From: Prevotellaceae bacterium UBA2852
GTDB taxonomy: Bacteria; Bacteroidota; Bacteroidia; Bacteroidales; Bacteroidaceae
Reading direction: 5' to 3'
NCBI GenBank assembly: GCA_002350855.1
Contig: DEFM01000002.1
Location: 72,467-136,466, forward strand
Length of the DNA: 64,000 bases
Part shown: one piece after another, positions 24,397 to 33,924 of the stretch
Position numbering within the stretch: position 1 is the stretch's first letter
Layout of the letters: the number at the start of each line of letters is the position of its first letter
Made by a program: the position numbers and the translations under genes
The notes under the pieces: model-generated
What the model saw: only the letters and a program-made list of their open reading frames with translations
The model's database searches: none
Told to the model about the DNA's origin: nothing

Positions 24397-25116
24397 TTAT
24401 TGAGTTTTTAAGTTCATCAGATGCACAGCTACGAGAGCAGCGGTTTCGGTTCTCAAGCGGCTCTTTCCGAGCGAGACAGGAACGAAACCAGCCTGCATAG
24501 CCTGCTTCACTTCGTCGATGCTGAAGTCGCCCTCCGGACCAATCATCACCACACAGTCATGTCCTGCTTGCAGCACATCCTTCAGCTCCAGCTTAGCCTG
24601 AAGGTCTTCCTGCTCGTAGCAATGGCAAATATATTTATCACCATGGAAAGGCTGGCGGATAAAATCCTTGAAAGGAGTCATGGCGTTGAGCTGTGGCCTG
24701 TACGCCTTGCGGCTCTGCTTCACCGCAGAGATGATGATTTTGTCGATTCGCGGCAACTTCACCTCGGTTCGCTCAGAGAACTGGCAACGCAGGAACGTCA
24801 GTTCGTCAAACCCTATCTCCGTAGCCTTCTCTGCCAGCCACTCTATTCTGTCCATGTTCTTGGTAGGAGCCATAGCCAGGTGGAGGTGCGGATTCCACTG
24901 GCGCTGCTGAGGCAGAGCCTCGGTTATGGAGTAGCAGCAATGGCGCTTGTCCGCCGCATCTATCACAGCACGGTAGAATGTACCCTCGCCGTCCATCAGC
25001 ATGATTTCGTCGCCCTCCGTCAGGCGCAAGACACGCAAAGCATGTGCCGCTTCCTCCTCCGGCAACTCATTCACATTGGCTGCGCCAGGAACATAGAAAT
25101 AGCGAACTTCTTTCAT
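24397..25116 (-). CDS. rsmE: 16S rRNA m3U1498 methyltransferase
   Basis: SPOUT-class enzyme that methylates N3 of U1498 in 16S rRNA using S-adenosylmethionine. The 239 residues show an N-terminal PUA-like domain (H-A-L-R-V-L-R-L near residue 26) and a C-terminal knot with V-V-M-I-G-P-E-G-D-F-S, then V-S-L-G-K-S-R-L-R-T-E-T-A-A, the RsmE hallmarks. The start overlaps the tsaD stop by four bases (ATGA). Confidence 0.95.
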   Translation of the reverse strand: MKEVRYFYVPGAANVNELPEEEAAHALRVLRLTEGDEIMLMDGEGTFYRAVIDAADKRHCCYSITEALPQQRQWNPHLHLAMAPTKNMDRIEWLAEKATEIGFDELTFLRCQFSERTEVKLPRIDKIIISAVKQSRKAYRPQLNAMTPFKDFIRQPFHGDKYICHCYEQEDLQAKLELKDVLQAGHDCVVMIGPEGDFSIDEVKQAMQAGFVPVSLGKSRLRTETAALVAVHLMNLKTQ

Positions 25117-26135
25117 GCCAGTAGTCTTGCAAAAGCAGGTGCATCGATATCACAGTACTGCTTGTCGAGATACTTGAAATAAGCAGCCACGCCAATCATC
25201 GCCGCATTGTCGGTAGTATAGCTGAATTTAGGGATGAACACTTCCCAGCGATACCTGCGGGCATAGTCATGGAAGGCGTTGCGCAATCCGTTGTTGGCAG
25301 ACACGCCACCTGCCACAGCCACCTGGTTGATGCCGGTGTCGCGGGCAGCCTTCAGAAGTTTCTTCATAAGGATGTCCACAATCGTCTTCTCGAGCGAAGC
25401 GGCGAGGTCCTCCTTGTGGTGCTCCACGAAGTCAGGATCATCCTTCTGCCAGTCACGCAGGGAATAGAGGAACGAAGTCTTCAATCCAGAGAAACTATAG
25501 TCATAGCCCTTGATATTAGGTTTGGCAAACGAGAAAGCGAAAGGATTGCCCTGACGCGCCAGCTTGTCGATAATAGGTCCACCTGGGTAGCCCAGTCCCA
25601 TCACCTTAGCGCACTTGTCAATCGCCTCACCTGCGGCATCGTCAATGGTCTGTCCCAGAATCTCCATGTCGTTGTAGGCATTCACCTTCACTATCTGGGA
25701 ATTTCCGCCACTCACGAGCAGGCACAGGAACGGGAACTGGGGAATGTGCGCCTCCACACCGTCCTCGCGGATGAAATGGGCAAGGATATGTCCGTGCAGG
25801 TGATTTACATCCACCAGAGGGATTCCAAGCGAAAGAGCCATGCCCTTCGCAAACGACACACCCACGAGCAGGCTGCCGAGCAGACCCGGTCCGCGGGTAA
25901 ATCCTATGCACGACAACTGATCCCTGCCTATGCCGGCACGTTTCAATGCCTGATCCACCACCGGCACTATATTCTGCTGGTGAGCACGGCTGGCGAGTTC
26001 TGGCACCACGCCGCCATACGCTTCATGCACAGCCTGGCTTGCCGTCACATTCGACAGCAGCACATCGCCGCGCATCACCGCCGCCGACGTATCGTCGCAC
26101 GACGACTCTATTGCTAGTACATATGGAGCTTCCAC
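25113..26135 (-). CDS. tsaD: tRNA N6-adenosine threonylcarbamoyltransferase
   Basis: Catalytic subunit that transfers threonylcarbamoyl to A37 of ANN-decoding tRNAs. The 340 residues show the N-terminal I-E-S-S-C-D-D-T-S, the metal-binding H-L-H-G-H, the F-L-C-L-L-V-S-G-G-N segment and the A-V-A-G-G-V-S-A-N-N motif near residue 275. The length is normal. It is followed directly by rsmE with a four-base overlap. Confidence 0.96.
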   Translation of the reverse strand: MEAPYVLAIESSCDDTSAAVMRGDVLLSNVTASQAVHEAYGGVVPELASRAHQQNIVPVVDQALKRAGIGRDQLSCIGFTRGPGLLGSLLVGVSFAKGMALSLGIPLVDVNHLHGHILAHFIREDGVEAHIPQFPFLCLLVSGGNSQIVKVNAYNDMEILGQTIDDAAGEAIDKCAKVMGLGYPGGPIIDKLARQGNPFAFSFAKPNIKGYDYSFSGLKTSFLYSLRDWQKDDPDFVEHHKEDLAASLEKTIVDILMKKLLKAARDTGINQVAVAGGVSANNGLRNAFHDYARRYRWEVFIPKFSYTTDNAAMIGVAAYFKYLDKQYCDIDAPAFARLLA

Positions 26136-26380
26136 ACTTTAAGTTCTTAAGTTTTTGAGTTTTTGAGTTTATTTTTTTGTCAAGAATTAGAGAATTTTAT
26201 TTTTTTTGAATTCTCCGGAACAATTTTCGCAAAGCGAAAAGAATAATTCTCTAATTCTCAAAATCTTGATATAATAATTTGTTTTTGAGTTCTTAAGGTA
26301 TAATGTTTTCAACTTTAGTAGCTTCGGGCAAAGCTCCGAAGAATTATTCATTCTTCATTCTTCACTTAGAAGGGGTCTTC
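26136..26380. repeat. Intergenic region with a terminal-inverted-repeat element
   Basis: No gene is seen here. At 26183-26196 AGAATTAGAGAATT is exactly inverted at 26245-26258, and an outer CAAGA/TCTTG pair extends the stem. Inside, TTTTCGC-AAA-GCGAAAA forms a second hairpin (26224-26240). The element of about 88 bases (26181-26268) looks like a miniature palindromic or MITE-like repeat. T-rich gagttttt microrepeats flank it. Confidence 0.6.
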
Positions 26381-27247
26381 TTAATACGTCAGTACTTCTA
26401 CTCCCTTTTCCGTCATCAGCAGGGTGTGTTCCCACTGAGCGCTGGGCAGTTCGTCCTCAGTCACCACAGTCCAGCCGTCGTCCTCATCCACAAACACACG
26501 CCAGTCGCCCATGTTTATCATCGGTTCGATAGTGAACACCATTCCCGGTACGAGCAACATGCCACTACCCCTCTTGCCGTAGTGCACGATGTCGGGGTCT
26601 TCGTGAAACTCATTCCCCACTCCGTGTCCGCACAGGTCGCGCACCACGGTGAATCCGTTCTTGTGGGCATGCTTGGCTATCTCATAGCCTATATCACCCA
26701 CGAAGCAGTAGGGATGGCACGCCTCTATGCCTATGTTTAGGCACTCCTTAGCCACGTCCACCAGTTTCTGTTTCTGCGGCGTAGTCTTGCCGATTACGAA
26801 CATACGTGAGGCGTCGGCATAATATCCATCGAGGATTGTAGTCACGTCCACATTGATGATGTCACCCTCGCAGAGTATCTCATCCTCGCTAGGAATGCCG
26901 TGACACACCACCTCGTCAATGCTCGTGCACACGCTCTTCGGAAATCCTTCGTAGTTCAGGGGAGCGGGGATCCCTCCATGCTCCACCGTGAAGTTATGGA
27001 CAAGCGTGTTGATTTCCTCGGTCGACATACCCTCTCTGATGTTTTCCGCCACGTAGTCCAGTACTCTGGTATTGAGCACGCCAGCCTTGCGGATGCCCTC
27101 TATCTGTTCAGGAGTCTTGATGAGTTCACGTCGTGGCACTTTCTTTCCACGGTTCTCCCACCCCATGATTATCTTGTCCATCTCCGTGAGGGGCTGTCCG
27201 CTGATAGCATGCCATACTTTTTTACTCTTATTCTTTCCTATCATCAT
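26381..27247 (-). CDS. map: Type I methionine aminopeptidase
   Basis: Removes the initiator methionine from nascent proteins. The 288 residues have the metal ligands in order: I-N-V-D-V-T (first Asp), D-A-S-R-M-F (second Asp), G-H-G-V-G-N-E-F-H (His), T-I-E-P (Glu) and a C-terminal E-H-T. The first 40 residues (K-N-K-S-K-K and onward) are a basic extension compared with E. coli Map. A TAACTTTG -7 box lies 31 bases upstream. Confidence 0.95.
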   Translation of the reverse strand: MMIGKNKSKKVWHAISGQPLTEMDKIIMGWENRGKKVPRRELIKTPEQIEGIRKAGVLNTRVLDYVAENIREGMSTEEINTLVHNFTVEHGGIPAPLNYEGFPKSVCTSIDEVVCHGIPSEDEILCEGDIINVDVTTILDGYYADASRMFVIGKTTPQKQKLVDVAKECLNIGIEACHPYCFVGDIGYEIAKHAHKNGFTVVRDLCGHGVGNEFHEDPDIVHYGKRGSGMLLVPGMVFTIEPMINMGDWRVFVDEDDGWTVVTEDELPSAQWEHTLLMTEKGVEVLTY

Positions 27248-27277
27248 GAATAATGTTATTGAAATTCAATCAACTTG

Positions 27278-27308
27278 CAAAGTTACTCTTTTATTTTGGA
27301 AAAACTAA
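27278..27308 (-). promoter_or_regulatory. Candidate map promoter
   Basis: On the minus strand TTAG (27308-27305), 19 bases, then TAACTTTG (27285-27278). The -7 is exact and the -33 has one mismatch to TTTG. The predicted leader is about 25 bases. Confidence 0.6.
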
Positions 27309-27390
27309 TAATCATGTGGTAAAATTATTTAATGAAAGTAAACCAGCCTATTTCAGCACAAGACAAAAAACACTAAGTATTCAACATAAA

Positions 27391-27434
27391 TCACCGCTAT
27401 GGTTTTGAAAAATCACAACGTTCAAAAAACATAG
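27391..27434. repeat. Palindromic repeat, family D
   Basis: CACCGCTATGGTTTTGAA is followed by a near-inverse TTCAAAAAACATAG. It resembles the larger elements at 11581-11656 and 57376-57449 in carrying CACCG, a T-run and TTGAA. It sits between the divergent map gene and a small lipoprotein gene. Confidence 0.5.
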
Positions 27435-27502
27435 AGATTTGATATTTGCTATCGGGTTGATGTTTTTTTTAGTAAAAAGGATATTATGACCGAAAAAAAG
27501 AG

Positions 27503-27510
27503 TAAATTTG
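27503..27510 (+). promoter_or_regulatory. -7 element before the small lipoprotein gene
   Basis: TAAATTTG, exact -7 consensus, 32 bases before the ATG at 27542. No good -33 box at the expected spacing. Confidence 0.5.
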
Positions 27511-27541
27511 CAGATTATAACTAATAATAAAGCATAGACAT

Positions 27542-28129
27542 ATGAAAATCGAAAGAATCTCACTTGCACTAACGATGATTATAACTATTGTGGCGTGTGG
27601 TAACAACAAGCAGGAAAACACTAAGGAAACTGAAGCATGGGAAGCTCCAGAAGAAATACACTCCGAACTGATGAGTTTGGAAAAACGCTCGCACACGGAA
27701 ACAGTGATTATAAAAGGCGAGAAATATACTTACGCATTCACATTCGAGCCATCTGACTCTCTCCCTGTCATCGTGAACGCAGAAGGACAGAAATATCGAG
27801 ACAATACTGCAACACTGACCATCAAGCATAATGGTGAGACTTTTTTCCATCAGGTATTCACGAAGAAGACTTTTGCGGATTTCAGCGATTATCTGAGTTT
27901 CGAAAACTCTGCTCTAATAGGTTTCAACTATAACTACAACAAAGCTGACAATCACGACGGTCTGTACTTTATAGCAACAATCGGTGATCCAGACCCTGCC
28001 CTTGAATTGGTGTCTCCAGTGGAGATAACGATTCTGCCAGGAAACAAGTTCTCACTCCAGCCAGCTGAAGACGTGGAAACAGAACCACTGGAGCCAGGAT
28101 TGCGTTTAGAACCGGAGCAGTTTGAGTAA
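27542..28129 (+). CDS. Small lipoprotein of unknown function
   Basis: A protein of 195 residues with a lipoprotein signal (T-I-V-A-C-G, lipidated Cys19), then a Lys/Glu/Asn-rich linker and a beta-rich domain without cysteines. I recognise no family. The sequence is richer in A+T than its neighbours, and a family-D palindrome lies about 110 bases upstream, which may point to a mobile or recently gained gene. The next 209 bases to clpC hold no gene and no clear terminator. Confidence 0.75.
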   Translation: MKIERISLALTMIITIVACGNNKQENTKETEAWEAPEEIHSELMSLEKRSHTETVIIKGEKYTYAFTFEPSDSLPVIVNAEGQKYRDNTATLTIKHNGETFFHQVFTKKTFADFSDYLSFENSALIGFNYNYNKADNHDGLYFIATIGDPDPALELVSPVEITILPGNKFSLQPAEDVETEPLEPGLRLEPEQFE

Positions 28130-28338
28130 AAATTAACCGCTACCTGACCTATCCCTTCATGTAGAGGAACAGATGCCTTATACGAGAGATATTTTTTTAG
28201 GTATTTCAATAAAAAGTGCAGTGATAAATGTGATGAGTGACTGCAAAACTGACAAAATGGCGCAAGAAAAAGGAATTTCCCCTTAATGGCATATTATTTG
28301 AATAATATAAAACTTAAATAACTTAAGAACATACTCCA

Positions 28339-30861
28339 TTGACTGAAAACTATTCTGAATTACTGAAACAAGTGTTGCAATACAGCAAAGAAGAGGCAAC
28401 ACGACTTGGGAACGACTATATTGGTCCTGAGCACCTGTTACTGGGCATCATTAGAGATGGCGACAACAGAGCTATCGATGCACTGCAAAGAGGAAGCAAT
28501 CTGGACGTTATGACTATTAAGTCACAACTGGAGAAAAGAATCAGAAGAAACGAGCAACTGACGTTTGGTGCTAATGATATCTCACTGAACGACACTTCTA
28601 ACTCAGTACTGAGACTGAGTATCCTCGAATCAAGGCTGATGCGGGCACAGTCGGTGGGGGTTGAACACTTATTATTGGCTATTATGAAACACAAAGATAA
28701 CCTACCTGCACACATTCTGGAAGACTCTGACGCAAGCTATGACAGTCTGTTCAAATTCCTGTCAAAGCCTGCCACTTCGCCACGTGGTGATGTGGACTTC
28801 GACGACGAGGAGGAAGACACTCCGCCTGTGGACAAGGGCTGCCAGGGACAGGGCAGCGGCAACACCGCCACCGCCACTGGCACCACTCATGATAAGAGTA
28901 CCGACACTCCTGCCATTGACTCCTTCGGCTACGACCTCACCAAGGCTGCACGCAACAACCAGTTGGATCCAGTGGTGGGAAGGGACAAGGAAATAGAGCG
29001 ACTCATACAAATCCTAAGCCGCAGGAAGAAGAACAATCCCGTGCTTATCGGTGACCCGGGTGTAGGAAAGAGTGCGATTGTAGAAGGACTGGCGCGCAGA
29101 ATCAACGAACACAGGGTGCCGAGGATGCTTCGCGACAAACGTCTGGTCACTCTCGACATGAGTAGTGTGGTGGCTGGAACGAAGTACCGCGGTCAGTTTG
29201 AGGAGAGAATGAAGACCATCATCTCCGAACTCAAGAACAACAAAGACATAATCATCTTCATTGATGAGATACATACCCTCGTAGGTGCTGGCAACCAGGC
29301 TGGACAGATGGACGCAGCCAACATGATGAAGCCAGCACTTGCCCGAGGTGAGCTGCAATGCATCGGTGCCACAACGCTCGACGAATACCGCAACAGCATA
29401 GAAAAGGACGGTGCGCTGGAACGCCGATTCCAGAAGATTGTGGTGCAGCCAACTACAGAGGAAGAGACGCTCGAAATTCTCCACAACATCAAGGAGCGCT
29501 ACGAAGAACACCACAACGTGACCTATACCGACGAAGCCCTGAAGTCGTGTGTGACTCTGACCAGCCGCTACGTAACTGACCGCAGCTTCCCCGACAAAGC
29601 CATCGACGTGATGGACGAAGTAGGTGCGCGTGTGCACCTTGGCGACACCAATGTGCCCAAGGTCATAGAAGAGCTGGAAGCTGAGATAGCTACTGCCAAC
29701 GCTCACAAGGACATGGCTGTGAAAAGCCAGAACTTCGAACTGGCTGCCAATTTCCGCGACCAGGTGAAGCAGTTGCAGACTGAACTCAACATCAAAAAGC
29801 AGGAATGGCAGGCAAGCATCACCGAAAACCGCGAGACGGTGGATTGCAGTCAGGTGGAAGAGACTGTCGCCATGATGACTGGTATTCCCGTGCAGCGTAT
29901 GGCTTCGGCAGACGGCATCCGCCTGAAAGGAATGCGTGAGGAGTTGAAATCCAAGATAATCGCACAGGACGACGCCATTGACAAACTGGTTTCATCCATC
30001 CAGCGCTCACGTGTAGGTCTGAACGACCCTAACCGCCCGATCGGCACATTCATGTTCCTCGGTCCTACGGGTGTGGGTAAGACATTCCTTGCCAAGCAAC
30101 TGGCTGAACACATGTTCGGCACAGTCGACGCCATCATCCGCATCGACATGTCGGAATACATGGAGAAATTCACCGTGAGCCGACTGGTGGGAGCGCCTCC
30201 AGGATATGTGGGTTACGAAGAGGGTGGACTGCTGACCGAGAAAGTGCGTCGCAAGCCCTACTCCATCGTTCTGCTCGACGAGATAGAGAAGGCTCACCCT
30301 GATGTTTTCAACATACTGCTGCAGGTGATGGACGAAGGACGACTGACCGACACCGGTGGCAGAACGGTGGATTTCCGCAACACGGTAATCATCATGACAT
30401 CCAACGCCGGAACACGCCAGCTGAAGGAATTCGGACGCGGCATCGGTTTTGCAGCCATGCAGGGCGTGGGCGAGAAGGAGATGTCGCGCAGCGTGATTCG
30501 CAAGGCTCTGGAAAAACAGTTCAGCCCGGAATTCCTGAACCGCATCGACGACATCATCACCTTCGACCAGCTGGATCTCAATGCCATACTCAAAATTATA
30601 GAACTGGAGCTTAAGCCTCTCTATAGTCGCATCGAAGCATTGGGTTATAAGCTGCAGATCAGCGATGAAGCCAAGGAGTTTATTGCCAACCAGGGCTACG
30701 ACAAGCAGTTTGGTGCAAGACCGCTTCGACGTGCCATCCAGACTCATCTGGAGGACGGCATCTCCGAACTCATCGTTGAGGAAAAGGTTCACGAAGGATG
30801 CACCATAACCGCAAAGATGGGCGGCGACGATGCTAAAAAAGTGATTTTGGAAGTATCATGA
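28339..30861 (+). CDS. clpC: ATP-dependent Clp protease ATP-binding subunit ClpC
   Basis: AAA+ unfoldase of 840 residues that feeds substrates to ClpP. It has two Clp N-repeats (about 1-140), NBD1 with Walker A G-D-P-G-V-G-K-S at 238-245 and I-I-F-I-D-E-I-H, a UVR-type segment in the middle region ([11 protein letters not shown]), and NBD2 with Walker A G-P-T-G-V-G-K-T at 575-582 and I-V-L-L-D-E-I-E-K. The start is TTG, since no ATG occurs in the right place and the N-repeat begins at once. A Gly/Thr/Asp-rich linker at about 150-190 is unusual. mltG overlaps its end by four bases. Confidence 0.93.
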   Translation: MTENYSELLKQVLQYSKEEATRLGNDYIGPEHLLLGIIRDGDNRAIDALQRGSNLDVMTIKSQLEKRIRRNEQLTFGANDISLNDTSNSVLRLSILESRLMRAQSVGVEHLLLAIMKHKDNLPAHILEDSDASYDSLFKFLSKPATSPRGDVDFDDEEEDTPPVDKGCQGQGSGNTATATGTTHDKSTDTPAIDSFGYDLTKAARNNQLDPVVGRDKEIERLIQILSRRKKNNPVLIGDPGVGKSAIVEGLARRINEHRVPRMLRDKRLVTLDMSSVVAGTKYRGQFEERMKTIISELKNNKDIIIFIDEIHTLVGAGNQAGQMDAANMMKPALARGELQCIGATTLDEYRNSIEKDGALERRFQKIVVQPTTEEETLEILHNIKERYEEHHNVTYTDEALKSCVTLTSRYVTDRSFPDKAIDVMDEVGARVHLGDTNVPKVIEELEAEIATANAHKDMAVKSQNFELAANFRDQVKQLQTELNIKKQEWQASITENRETVDCSQVEETVAMMTGIPVQRMASADGIRLKGMREELKSKIIAQDDAIDKLVSSIQRSRVGLNDPNRPIGTFMFLGPTGVGKTFLAKQLAEHMFGTVDAIIRIDMSEYMEKFTVSRLVGAPPGYVGYEEGGLLTEKVRRKPYSIVLLDEIEKAHPDVFNILLQVMDEGRLTDTGGRTVDFRNTVIIMTSNAGTRQLKEFGRGIGFAAMQGVGEKEMSRSVIRKALEKQFSPEFLNRIDDIITFDQLDLNAILKIIELELKPLYSRIEALGYKLQISDEAKEFIANQGYDKQFGARPLRRAIQTHLEDGISELIVEEKVHEGCTITAKMGGDDAKKVILEVS

Positions 30862-31889
30862 AGAAGACCGCACGACGTTATATGATAATAATCTCTGCAA
30901 TTGTCATTCTGGTAGTAATAGCATTCATTGCTGCCAAAATGACAATTGGCAGTATTATGCACAACGAGCAGCCGGTATTCATATACATAGACCATGACGA
31001 CGACATCGACTCTGTCTGTGCCAAGATAGAAGATGCAGGCCAGCCATCGACCATGACAGGTTTCAAACTGCTTGCAAAGCTGACAAAATACCAAAGCAAC
31101 ATTCGTACGGGACGCTATGTGATAGACCCGGGAATGACCATGCTGCAGTTGGTGAGAAGACTCAGAAACCATGAGCAATGTCCTGTGCAGCTCGTAGTGC
31201 CTTCTGTGCACACTACCGATAAGCTCGCAGAACGGCTCTGTCAGTCGCTCATGATTGACTCCGCTGCCATCAGCAAGGTCATGCACAACCCCACCCTGCA
31301 GCACCAATGGGGCTACAACGACACTACACTTATGGCAATGATTATCCCCAACACCTACGAAGTGTGGTGGGACATCTCAGCTAATCAACTTATAGAACGG
31401 CTGCACAAGGAATCGGAGAATTTCTGGGACAAAACACGCAAAAGCAAGGCAGCCAAGCTGGGACTGAAACCTACCGAAGTAGTAACCCTTGCTAGCATCG
31501 TGGACTCCGAGACTGCCTACACTCCAGAGAAGCCAACCATTGCAGGACTCTACCTCAACCGCCTGATGAAGGGAATGCCTCTGCAGAGCGACCCGACAAT
31601 TCTCTTTGCAATCGGAGACTTCACCCGCCAGCGTGTGTTGTCGGAAGACCTGCAAGTGGAATCGCCATACAACACCTATAAATATGCAGGACTGCCACCA
31701 GGACCTATCCGGATGGCTTCCATCTCTGCTATCGACGCTGTGCTGAATCCTCTCAAGAGCGACTATATATATATGTGTGCCAAAGAGGACTTCTCAGGCA
31801 GCCACAATTTCGCAGTAACCTACAGCGAACACATGGCAAACGCACGCCGCTACCAGCAGGCACTTAACCAGAGAGGAATAAGGAAATGA
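30858..31889 (+). CDS. mltG: Endolytic peptidoglycan transglycosylase MltG (YceG-like)
   Basis: Inner-membrane lytic transglycosylase that cuts nascent glycan strands. The 343 residues have one N-terminal helix (about 10-30), a LysM-like region, and the YceG core with A-S-I-V-D-S-E-T, G-L-Y-L-N-R-L, G-M-P-L-Q-S-D-P-T and Y-N-T-Y-K-Y-A-G-L-P-P-G-P-I. The motif usually written A-S-I-V-E-x-E-T has Asp in place of its first Glu here. It overlaps clpC and the glycosyltransferase by four bases each. Confidence 0.92.
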   Translation: MKKTARRYMIIISAIVILVVIAFIAAKMTIGSIMHNEQPVFIYIDHDDDIDSVCAKIEDAGQPSTMTGFKLLAKLTKYQSNIRTGRYVIDPGMTMLQLVRRLRNHEQCPVQLVVPSVHTTDKLAERLCQSLMIDSAAISKVMHNPTLQHQWGYNDTTLMAMIIPNTYEVWWDISANQLIERLHKESENFWDKTRKSKAAKLGLKPTEVVTLASIVDSETAYTPEKPTIAGLYLNRLMKGMPLQSDPTILFAIGDFTRQRVLSEDLQVESPYNTYKYAGLPPGPIRMASISAIDAVLNPLKSDYIYMCAKEDFSGSHNFAVTYSEHMANARRYQQALNQRGIRK

Positions 31890-33004
31890 AGATACTATTG
31901 CTTGGTGAATACAGCAACGTACACTGGACTTTGGCTGAAGGACTGCGCAAGCTAGGGCATGAAGTCTGTGTCGTAAGCGATGGTGACCGATGGAAGGGAT
32001 ACAAGAGAGACGTTGACCTCAGCCGAAAGTCGTTCTCCTTGGTTGACACAATGAAGTATATGGCAAAGGTACACCGCCTTATGCCGAAGCTTCGCAACTA
32101 CGACGTGGTGCAGATCATCAATCCCATATTCCTTGACCTGAGAGCAAGCAGGAACCTGCCTTTCTACAAATCCCTGCGCCGACACAACAAGAGAATGTTC
32201 ATGTGTGCATTCGGAATGGATTACTACTGGGTGAAGACCTGTCTCGACTGCAAGACATTCCGCTACTCCGACTTCAACCTGGGAAGCAGGCTGAGAACAG
32301 AGGAACCGTTTAACCGGCAATTTATAAAAGACTGGATGGGCGATGAGAAGAAACCGCTCAACGAATATATTGCCCAGGACTGCGACGGCATCATCACCGG
32401 ACTGTACGAATACGACGCCTGTTACCGACCTGTATTCCCGGACAAGACTCATTATATTCCCTTCCCCATTGACATGACGGGAGTGAATCGAGTGGCTGAA
32501 TACCATGAAGGCGACAAGGTTCGCATCTTTATAGGGATACAGAAGAACAAGTCGGAATACAAAGGCACAGACATCATGCTCCGTGCCGCAGAAAAGGTAC
32601 AAAGGAAATACGCAGACATGGTGGAACTGGTGAAAGTGGAATCAGTTCCTTTTGAAGAGTATCAAGACACCATGAATTCCTGCCACATCATGCTCGACCA
32701 GCTCTACGGCTACTCTCCGGCAATGAATGCATTGCTGGCCATGTCGAAGGGAATGGTGGTAGTAGGTGGTGGCGAGGAAGAAACCTACGACATATTAGAA
32801 GAAAAGGAACTGCGTCCGATTATAAACGTAGTTCCTGAAGAAGAAGATGTCTACAACAAACTGGAGCAGCTCATCCTCAATCCGTCAATCATCCCCGTGC
32901 TCTCACAGCAAAGCATAGACTTCATACGCCGACATCACGACTATGTGAAAGTAGCAGAGGAATATGTGAAGGTCTTTACTTCTTTACCAACTTCAAAGAA
33001 GTGA
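31886..33004 (+). CDS. GT4-like glycosyltransferase
   Basis: A protein of 372 residues with a two-Rossmann (GT-B) look: the N-terminus K-I-L-L-L-G-E-Y-S-N-V-H-W-T-L-A-E-G-L-R-K-L-G-H-E-V is typical of GT4-type enzymes, and the second half has G-Y-S-P-A-M-N-A-L-L-A-M-S-K-G and a conserved acidic pair (G-E-E-E) in the nucleotide-sugar site. The sugar and acceptor are unknown. It overlaps mltG by four bases and its 3' end overlaps the convergent lipoprotein gene by 29 bases. Confidence 0.78.
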   Translation: MKILLLGEYSNVHWTLAEGLRKLGHEVCVVSDGDRWKGYKRDVDLSRKSFSLVDTMKYMAKVHRLMPKLRNYDVVQIINPIFLDLRASRNLPFYKSLRRHNKRMFMCAFGMDYYWVKTCLDCKTFRYSDFNLGSRLRTEEPFNRQFIKDWMGDEKKPLNEYIAQDCDGIITGLYEYDACYRPVFPDKTHYIPFPIDMTGVNRVAEYHEGDKVRIFIGIQKNKSEYKGTDIMLRAAEKVQRKYADMVELVKVESVPFEEYQDTMNSCHIMLDQLYGYSPAMNALLAMSKGMVVVGGGEEETYDILEEKELRPIINVVPEEEDVYNKLEQLILNPSIIPVLSQQSIDFIRRHHDYVKVAEEYVKVFTSLPTSKK

Positions 33005-33827
33005 TGAGAAGGCTGTCGGTACTGATGATTGCAGTTCCATCAAAATGATGAGTCTGAATGCGGTCGGAATCTTCAGGATAAACAATCTCCTGAAGCTCGA
33101 AATTCACACTCAGCACAGGAACTCCCCCACTCTCAAGCTTTCTTACCTTGAAATCTGAAGGAGCGAAACGCTTCGGCTTGTTGTCGGCATGAGTGTGTTT
33201 CATATAGGCTACTACATCCTCACGAGTAGCATTGTCTTTGCCAAAATAAGATAACTTGGAAGCGATGGTTCTCTCTATGTCGATATTATCGCTTTGAAGC
33301 AAAACGAAATGCTTGAGCAGCAATTGCTCTGCTGCACTCACTTCTGTATCGTCAAGACGAGAGAAAGTCTCAGCAAGTTCAGTCAGGCGGCGGTTGGCAT
33401 CGTTGACATGTACGCCTTCCGGATGACGCAGAAGGTATTCATCAAACGCTGATGGAGTATTCTCCACAACTGCCATGGAATAATCGATATGATCAAGCTG
33501 AAGAACGGCTGTAGAGCGAAAGAAACCATCCTGATGAGAAGTGATATAGTTCTCCATTTGCTCTCTCGTAGGATTGCTGGTCAGAATGTTGGTCCACTCA
33601 TCATATTCTTTCAGAAGACGGTGCTTCAAAGACTGAACATGATTGAAATGTGCTCCATTTGGGCAATTGTCCAGATAATCATCTATTGCGGCAAGAAGTG
33701 AATCAGGCTGGTCGGACTCCTGAAAATGGGCAATTTGTGACCAATACTGAGGTTCTTCATTCGGTTTTGAACCACAGGAAACAAGCATGGCTACTGCCAG
33801 AAAAAGAGAGTAATGAATACGTTTCAT
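32976..33827 (-). CDS. Lipoprotein of unknown function
   Basis: A protein of 283 residues. The lipoprotein signal (A-M-L-V-S-C-G, lipidated Cys18) begins at the ATG at 33827; an in-frame ATG at 33845 would add six residues and is less likely. The body is helical and then beta-rich at the end (V-L-S-V-N-F-E-L-Q-E). No family is recognised. The promoter region is shared with divergent rsmG; a TAAATTTG box is at 33863-33870. It converges on the glycosyltransferase gene with a 29-base overlap. Confidence 0.78.
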   Translation of the reverse strand: MKRIHYSLFLAVAMLVSCGSKPNEEPQYWSQIAHFQESDQPDSLLAAIDDYLDNCPNGAHFNHVQSLKHRLLKEYDEWTNILTSNPTREQMENYITSHQDGFFRSTAVLQLDHIDYSMAVVENTPSAFDEYLLRHPEGVHVNDANRRLTELAETFSRLDDTEVSAAEQLLLKHFVLLQSDNIDIERTIASKLSYFGKDNATREDVVAYMKHTHADNKPKRFAPSDFKVRKLESGGVPVLSVNFELQEIVYPEDSDRIQTHHFDGTAIISTDSLLITSLKLVKK

Positions 33828-33862
33828 AGTTTCTGTTAATAACATTTTTCAGAAAAATCATG

Positions 33863-33870
33863 CAAATTTA
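33863..33870 (-). promoter_or_regulatory. -7 element for the lipoprotein gene
   Basis: Minus-strand TAAATTTG, exact -7 consensus, 36 bases before the lipoprotein start. No clear -33 box. Confidence 0.5.
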
Positions 33871-33903
33871 CATCATTTTTGAATTTCTCTATAATAAAAT
33901 TGC

Positions 33904-33911
33904 TATTTTTG
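33904..33911 (+). promoter_or_regulatory. -7 element for rsmG
   Basis: TATTTTTG, exact -7 consensus, 14 bases before the ATG of rsmG. A TTTG lies 22 bases upstream, slightly further than the usual 19-21. Confidence 0.55.
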
Positions 33912-33924
33912 CAAAAAAAACATA

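Noticed and set aside
28130..28338. Heat-shock or sigma-54 promoter before clpC
   Set aside because: A TGGCA-like word occurs, but no GC element at the right distance and no good -7 box; nothing reliable could be called in this gap.
30007..30792. Open frame of 261 codons on the minus strand opposite clpC
   Set aside because: The region codes for the conserved second nucleotide-binding domain of ClpC on the plus strand; the opposite frame has no features of its own.
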